Shown here piece after piece: positions 60,111 to 64,000 of a stretch of 64,000 bases of DNA; positions within the stretch are counted from its first letter, which is position 1, and every line of letters starts with the position of its first letter. The position numbers were made by a program, and so were the translations under genes. This DNA comes from Ehretia macrophylla (Eukaryota > Streptophyta > Magnoliopsida > Boraginales > Ehretiaceae). The DNA lies in assembly GCA_037974665.1 (NCBI GenBank), contig CM075768.1, positions 7,961,501-8,025,500 of the forward strand, in the 5' to 3' direction. The notes beneath the pieces were generated by a model, which was given only the letters and a program-made list of their open reading frames with translations, searched no databases and was not told the DNA's origin.

Positions 60111-61200
60111 TCCTCAGAAAGAAGTTTACTTTGGTAAAGGCATTATAATTGGCATTCCCTGGAAGAATATCTTGTTGGACAGAAAAATAACTCTTCCCGA
60201 AGGGATGTAAGACTGGATGGGATGTTAGTAAAGTGCTAAGAGTAAAAAGCCTTAAGTGCAATTTTAAGTTTCTTCTGTTTTTGTGCAAGGCAGAACATAG
60301 GGGTGGCCTGGATATCAATGTCCTAGTTATTAGAAACCAAGTTCAAAAACCAATTATGTCTAGTCCAAGCATTAAAAAACTTGAAAGTTTTAGGGTAGAA
60401 CGCAATTAGACTAAATATGGTAAGAATAAGAGGGACATGGTCAGAAGGCCCCAAACAATCAATGTAAAGGAAGGAAGAAGTGTAGGTTAAGAACCAGGAA
60501 GCGTTAACTAAAGCCCAGTCAAGTTTACTAGATTTAAAATCAGTCTCACTTTTATTAGTCCAAGTAAAAAAGGGCATATGCTCGGGTGCTCATGGAGATT
60601 GGCATACAACATAAAATTTTGAAAGTGAAAGAAACTATAGGATGGGGTGTAATTAGGGGTTCTATCTTCAGTCTCAAGGATCTCATTAAAATCTCCCATA
60701 ACACACCAAGGGGAAGGACCAAGTAATTGACTTCAACTAGCAATTTTTAATCAAAGACTTTTGCGTTCATGAGGGGAATTGCAACCATACACAAAAACAA
60801 TATGGTCCAGAGTGCCACTAGCATTAAGAACATGACAAAGTATAGCTTGGTCAAAAGAGTCAATTTTGATAACATTATGCACTTTATGATCCCAAAAAAA
60901 CCAAATACGACCACTAACACAAACATTATAATTATGAAGAAAATGAAAATTCTAGAATCGATTAGAAATTATATTATTAGCATTAGTTTCCTTAACTTTG
61001 ATTTTAAGAATACCAAAAATTCCAATAGAATTATTTTTCACGAAGTCCATTTAAGAAGTTTTCAAAATCATGGAAAGTTTGCCTTTAGAAGGAGAGAGGA
61101 TTTGTCCTTCTTCAACTTCATTCTCTTCATCTTCCACATTTGCAACCACTATGGCTGAATTGGAGGGGGTTCAACTAAAGTATCCTTGGCCAAGGAATCA
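60111..61200 (-). pseudogene. LINE apurinic-type endonuclease
   Basis: Minus strand: an IGIFGILKIKVKETN segment (the ETK block, near 61020) in which the usual glutamate/threonine pair is changed, HVLNASGTLDHIVFVYG and NSPHERKSL (near 60830-60750), MGDFNEILETEDR (60699, the catalytic GDFN), and DWALVNASWF with GPSDHVPLILTIF (near 60450, the SDH motif). This enzyme nicks target DNA to prime reverse transcription. Stops and frame changes break it. Confidence 0.88.
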
Positions 61201-61429
61201 TTTTTAGTTTGGGGGGATAGTGTAATTAACGGTTGATCGTTATGTTTGGGCAATTTTTCTATGGATGGAATAGTTTCCACATCCTCAACCTTATCCTCTT
61301 CGAGGCAAATAATTGACTCTTCTTGGCTTGATTCAACATTGAGGACCTCAAATTTGTTTCTTGAAACAACCTCTTGGACAAGACTTTATGTATTTTCTTT
61401 TAATCCAACAACTTTCCAAACTTTATCTT

Positions 61430-62846
61430 TTGGCTTTGGGCAAAGTTGCTTTGGGGGAATTAACTTCCTCTCTAGGAGAAAGAGGTTTAGGCTTAGCACA
61501 GTTCTACTGGTATACCCGCCAACTTGACAAATAGAGCATCTTGGTGGATTTCATTGATATTCAATTTGGATTTCTGCACGAGTACCATCTTTGATCGTAA
61601 CAAAAGTGGAATTAGGAAGCTGATTCTCAATATTCATCTCTACGCATATTCTAGCATAACTTAAGTGGGTTCTTGACTCCGTAAGTGTGTCCATTTGTAA
61701 TGGAGTGCCAAGATTGCTACCAATAAAGCTAAAACCAATATTCCATAACTTCATCCATATAGGAACTTTGTCACATTTAAAATTTACCAAATGAGTGTTA
61801 GGCTCCCATTTACAAAGAAGTAAAGTATGATGATTGACATGCCAAAGTTGCCCAGGTATCTTCTCATAAACAACTTCACTTTCAAGTTGGAATAAAAATA
61901 AGCTATTACTAAGTGAGTGAATATTCACTTTTCCAAACTTATTCCATTGTGCTTGAATTATTTTCCTAAGATAGGAAGTGGTTTACCCACAAATTGACCA
62001 TTGAGATAACTTTTTCATGTGGTATCAATTTTTTTGAACATGCTTGGTGGGAGATTGGCAACCACATTTCCATCAACAATCTCCGGGCGTATACTCACTT
62101 CTTTCAATTTGAGGGATCTAGACAAGTTACCCACAAAAAGATTCTTCCAATTTGAAATAGTTGGAACATTGTGGTGGTGTTGGAGGAAAGGCTTTCTTGA
62201 AAGAAATTTGGGCCTAGGACCAAGGATGGAAGGTCCATCTTTGGGTGGCAAAGTGGTATTCAAAGTTGAGGAGGAGAAGGGTGGAAAACATTAGGTGAGA
62301 AGGTGCGGTTAGAAGGAGAAACAGGTGAAGAACTAGTAGTATTCCCATGAGTGGATGGTGATGAATAACCATTAGTGGACGGTGAGAAATTGGGGGAAAA
62401 AGGAGAAATTAGCATTCTTAATGGTTTGAACATTAACATTGGGGGATTTTTGAGGAAAATTGCAATTCATATGATTAGGATATGTTAAGAAGAGAATGAG
62501 GTAAGGGATTCTTACCACAACACCCAATTTTAGTGGGTGAAGATTGGTTGCCCAAATAAGGAGAAAGTGAGTAATTCCTTGGGCTCTTGGGTAGAGAGGA
62601 AGAAGATGAAGATGGAAGTGATAGATAGTACTCCAAATTTGAAGGTGGAATAATAGTACCTTCTTTTTCATCTTCATAGTGGGAGAAAGAGTCTTCTTCA
62701 ACCATATCTTCTTTCACTTGCTCTTGAATTGATGAAAGAATCTTAGCCTTAGAAGCAAGTCTAGTACTTGACCTTGGAGGATGAGGTGTTCTGGAATGTA
62801 AAAGTGAGGAAGAAATAAAAGCTTTCTTCCTAGGTCTACCAGCCAT
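61430..62846 (-). pseudogene. LINE ORF1 (DUF4283-like RNA-binding protein)
   Basis: Start at the methionine at 62846 (MAGRPRKKAFISSSLLH), giving a basic, serine-rich N-terminal part, then NWKNLFVGNLSRS (near 62150), then a DUF4283-like region with LWHVNHHTLLLCKWEPNTH, VPIWMKLWNIGF and ARICVEMNIENQLP (61928-61600), and a knuckle remnant PPRCSICQVGGY near 61550-61510 in which the histidine and last cysteine are not found. The pieces lie in at least two frames (62475-62846 and 61551-61928 in one, 62015-62263 in another) with stops between. This is the order of plant L1 ORF1. Confidence 0.85.
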
Positions 62847-63100
62847 GAAGGCTTGAAATCAAGAGGATGGGGTTTAAAAAAATAGGGCAATAAAATGAGG
62901 GCAAAATGGTAACTAAATGTATGTGGTTGCAAATGAAATGAAGATGGGTAGAAAAAAGGTAGTTGGAGGTGCTGGCTGGTCTGATGAAGGCTGGGCTAAA
63001 GTGAAGGCCTTTGGCCAACAACAAAAAATCTGTACAAATGGGGTTGAATATTGAGGTTGGTGAAGGGTTAGGGAAGTCGGCCGAGGGGGTGATGGATCGG
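62847..63100 (-). other. LINE 5' untranslated region (edge approximate)
   Basis: Between the ORF1 start and AT-rich DNA of a different character. The minus strand has CCCTAACTAACCCGATCC-like sequence near 63110-63090, a plausible LINE 5' end; no target duplication was found to fix it. Confidence 0.4.
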
Positions 63101-63218
63101 GTTAGTTAGGGTTTTATATGCTTTTGGTAAATCAATTTTAATAATCATTATTTTGTTACTAATTGCTTTAAATATGATATATCTAACAAAATAATGGGGG
63201 ATAATTTGCTTGAATGTT

Positions 63219-63488
63219 GTTTTTTGAGTTTGGTGTTCTAATTTTTTTTATTAATTTTATTGTAATAAAATATATGATCGTCATCCTAAAAACTGTGTGG
63301 ATATCACTCTTGTTGATTTTTGTTGGAACAGAGTATGCTAGTTTATTTTTCGAGTTTAGTATTTTAATTTATTTATTTATTTATTTTATTTTAATGAAAC
63401 ATATGATTATAATCATAAAAATCGTATGGATATCATGTTATTGATAGTTGTTGGAATAAGTTTGTTTTTCAAGTTTAGTGTTTTAGGT
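63219..63488. repeat. Diverged tandem repeat, about 120 bp
   Basis: Units at 63219-63340 and 63341-63459 plus the start of a third at 63460. Shared words are TTTGAGTTTGGTGTTCTAAT versus TTCGAGTTTAGTATTTTAAT, ATATGATCGTCATCCTAAAA versus ATATGATTATAATCATAAAA, and TGGATATCA followed by GTTGGAA. Confidence 0.8.
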
Positions 63489-63693
63489 TTCGTTTGTTTG
63501 TCATAAAATATTTTTTTGATTTTTCAGTGTTTGGTAATACTAGAAAATTGGTACTTAAAAAATATTTTCCAATTAAAGAAAAAATATTTAGTTTAAAACA
63601 GTGAAAAGTATTTTCATCTTATTTGGGAAAAGAAAACATTTACCGCATATTCTACCTTACCTTCACCAACCCCCATCCCCACCCCCACCCCAC

Positions 63694-63731
63694 CCCACTC
63701 CACTCCACTCCACTCCACTCCACTCCACTCC
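63694..63731. repeat. (CCACT)n microsatellite
   Basis: About seven to eight CCACT units, preceded by a C-rich CCCCCACCCC stretch. Isolated GC-rich tract between AT-rich flanks. Confidence 0.92.
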
Positions 63732-64000
63732 CGTCATATTTTTTATTAATTGTTATTAATTAATTTAATAATAAAAAATAATTAATTTTAATTTAATAAA
63801 ATTAAATAATTGATTAATAAAAAATAATTAATTAATAACTAGTAATTTAATTAATTTCATTTAAATAATAACTAGAACTTTAATTAATCTCATTTTAAAC
63901 TAATAAATTAATATTAATTAATAATAATTAATTAACAAATTAGTTACTAGTAATCAATTATTTAATTAATTTAAGCTTTTTATTTATTAATTAAAATTTT

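Larger units (their letters stand above)
6990..63100 (-). mobile_element. Plant L1-type LINE, split by nested insertions
   Basis: Minus-strand non-LTR retrotransposon. Its 5' half lies at 58929-63100 (ORF1, endonuclease, reverse transcriptase N-terminal part) and its 3' part at 6990-8334 (reverse transcriptase C-terminal part, zinc-finger-like tail, 3' UTR). Without the insert it would be about 5.5 kb, a normal full length for plant L1. The copia element at 8335-58923 entered in the reverse transcriptase, with target copies ATTGT (8330-8334) and ATTAT (58924-58928); the reading frame runs on logically across the gap. ORF1 and the enzyme ORF carry several stops and frame changes, so it is dead. 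The outer ends are approximate because no LINE target duplication was found. Confidence 0.85.
63101..64000. other. AT-rich flank without a gene
   Basis: Contains a tandem repeat, a degenerate stretch with TTTTTGATTTTTCAGTGTTTGG and GGAAAA-type words near 63490-63640 that resembles plant miniature-element ends (core read GTGTTTGGTAATACT), a CCACT microsatellite, and 265 bases almost wholly of A and T in ATTAATTA words. Confidence 0.7.

Noticed and set aside
63490-63640. A miniature inverted-repeat transposon
   Set aside because: Some words resemble plant miniature elements, but no matched inverted ends or target duplication could be read.

Overview
The window is AT-rich plant nuclear DNA made almost wholly of retrotransposons. 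I can support no host gene in 64 kb. A plant origin is shown by Ty3/gypsy chromoviruses of the Tekay (Del) type with chromodomain integrases and LTRs of 2-4 kb, Ty1/copia elements primed by initiator tRNA-Met, and a plant L1-type LINE with a DUF4283-like ORF1. A dicot is likely; the species cannot be told from the sequence.

Layout. 1-1745: the 3' end and LTR of a Maximus/SIRE-like copia element. 1746-3290: the 3' part of a long gypsy LTR. 3291-5016: the end of a gypsy element (integrase tail plus a 3' LTR region). 5017-6989: AT-rich DNA without a recognisable gene. 6990-63100: a LINE on the minus strand, split in its reverse transcriptase by everything between 8330 and 58928. 63101-64000: AT-rich DNA with simple and tandem repeats.

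The centre is a five-level nest read from target-site duplications (TSDs). The LINE carries a copia element (8335-58923, minus strand, TSD ATTGT/ATTAT). That copia has taken three insertions: a solo gypsy LTR in its integrase (12080-34238, TSD GGTAT), a Tekay element in its protease (34966-45499, TSD CCCAC) and another Tekay element in its 5' LTR (48646-57575, TSD ATAGC). The solo LTR was hit by a long-LTR, nearly coding-free gypsy element (12829-31918, TSD TGTTT), whose 5' LTR was hit by a Tekay element (16595-26304, TSD CTGTT/CTATT). The Tekay element in the protease holds a further solo LTR (38877-42438, TSD GCAAT).

All elements look dead. The copia LTR pair appears more diverged (near 8-10% in stretches compared by eye) than the pairs of the elements inside it (near 4-8%), which agrees with the nesting order. 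At a commonly used plant rate of about 1.3e-8 substitutions per site per year this suggests insertions over the last few million years; this is a rough inference, not a computed alignment.

The most interesting signal is a short ordered module, with the marks CCTACTTTGTTGTC, GGCNTTGGGCTTGCC, CTCACTGAG and often a 3'-splice-site-like tract, found inside the LTRs of several otherwise different gypsy families here. The internal half of the long-LTR element, built of short degenerate repeats, and a thrice-repeated motif in the unusually long copia leader also deserve a look.
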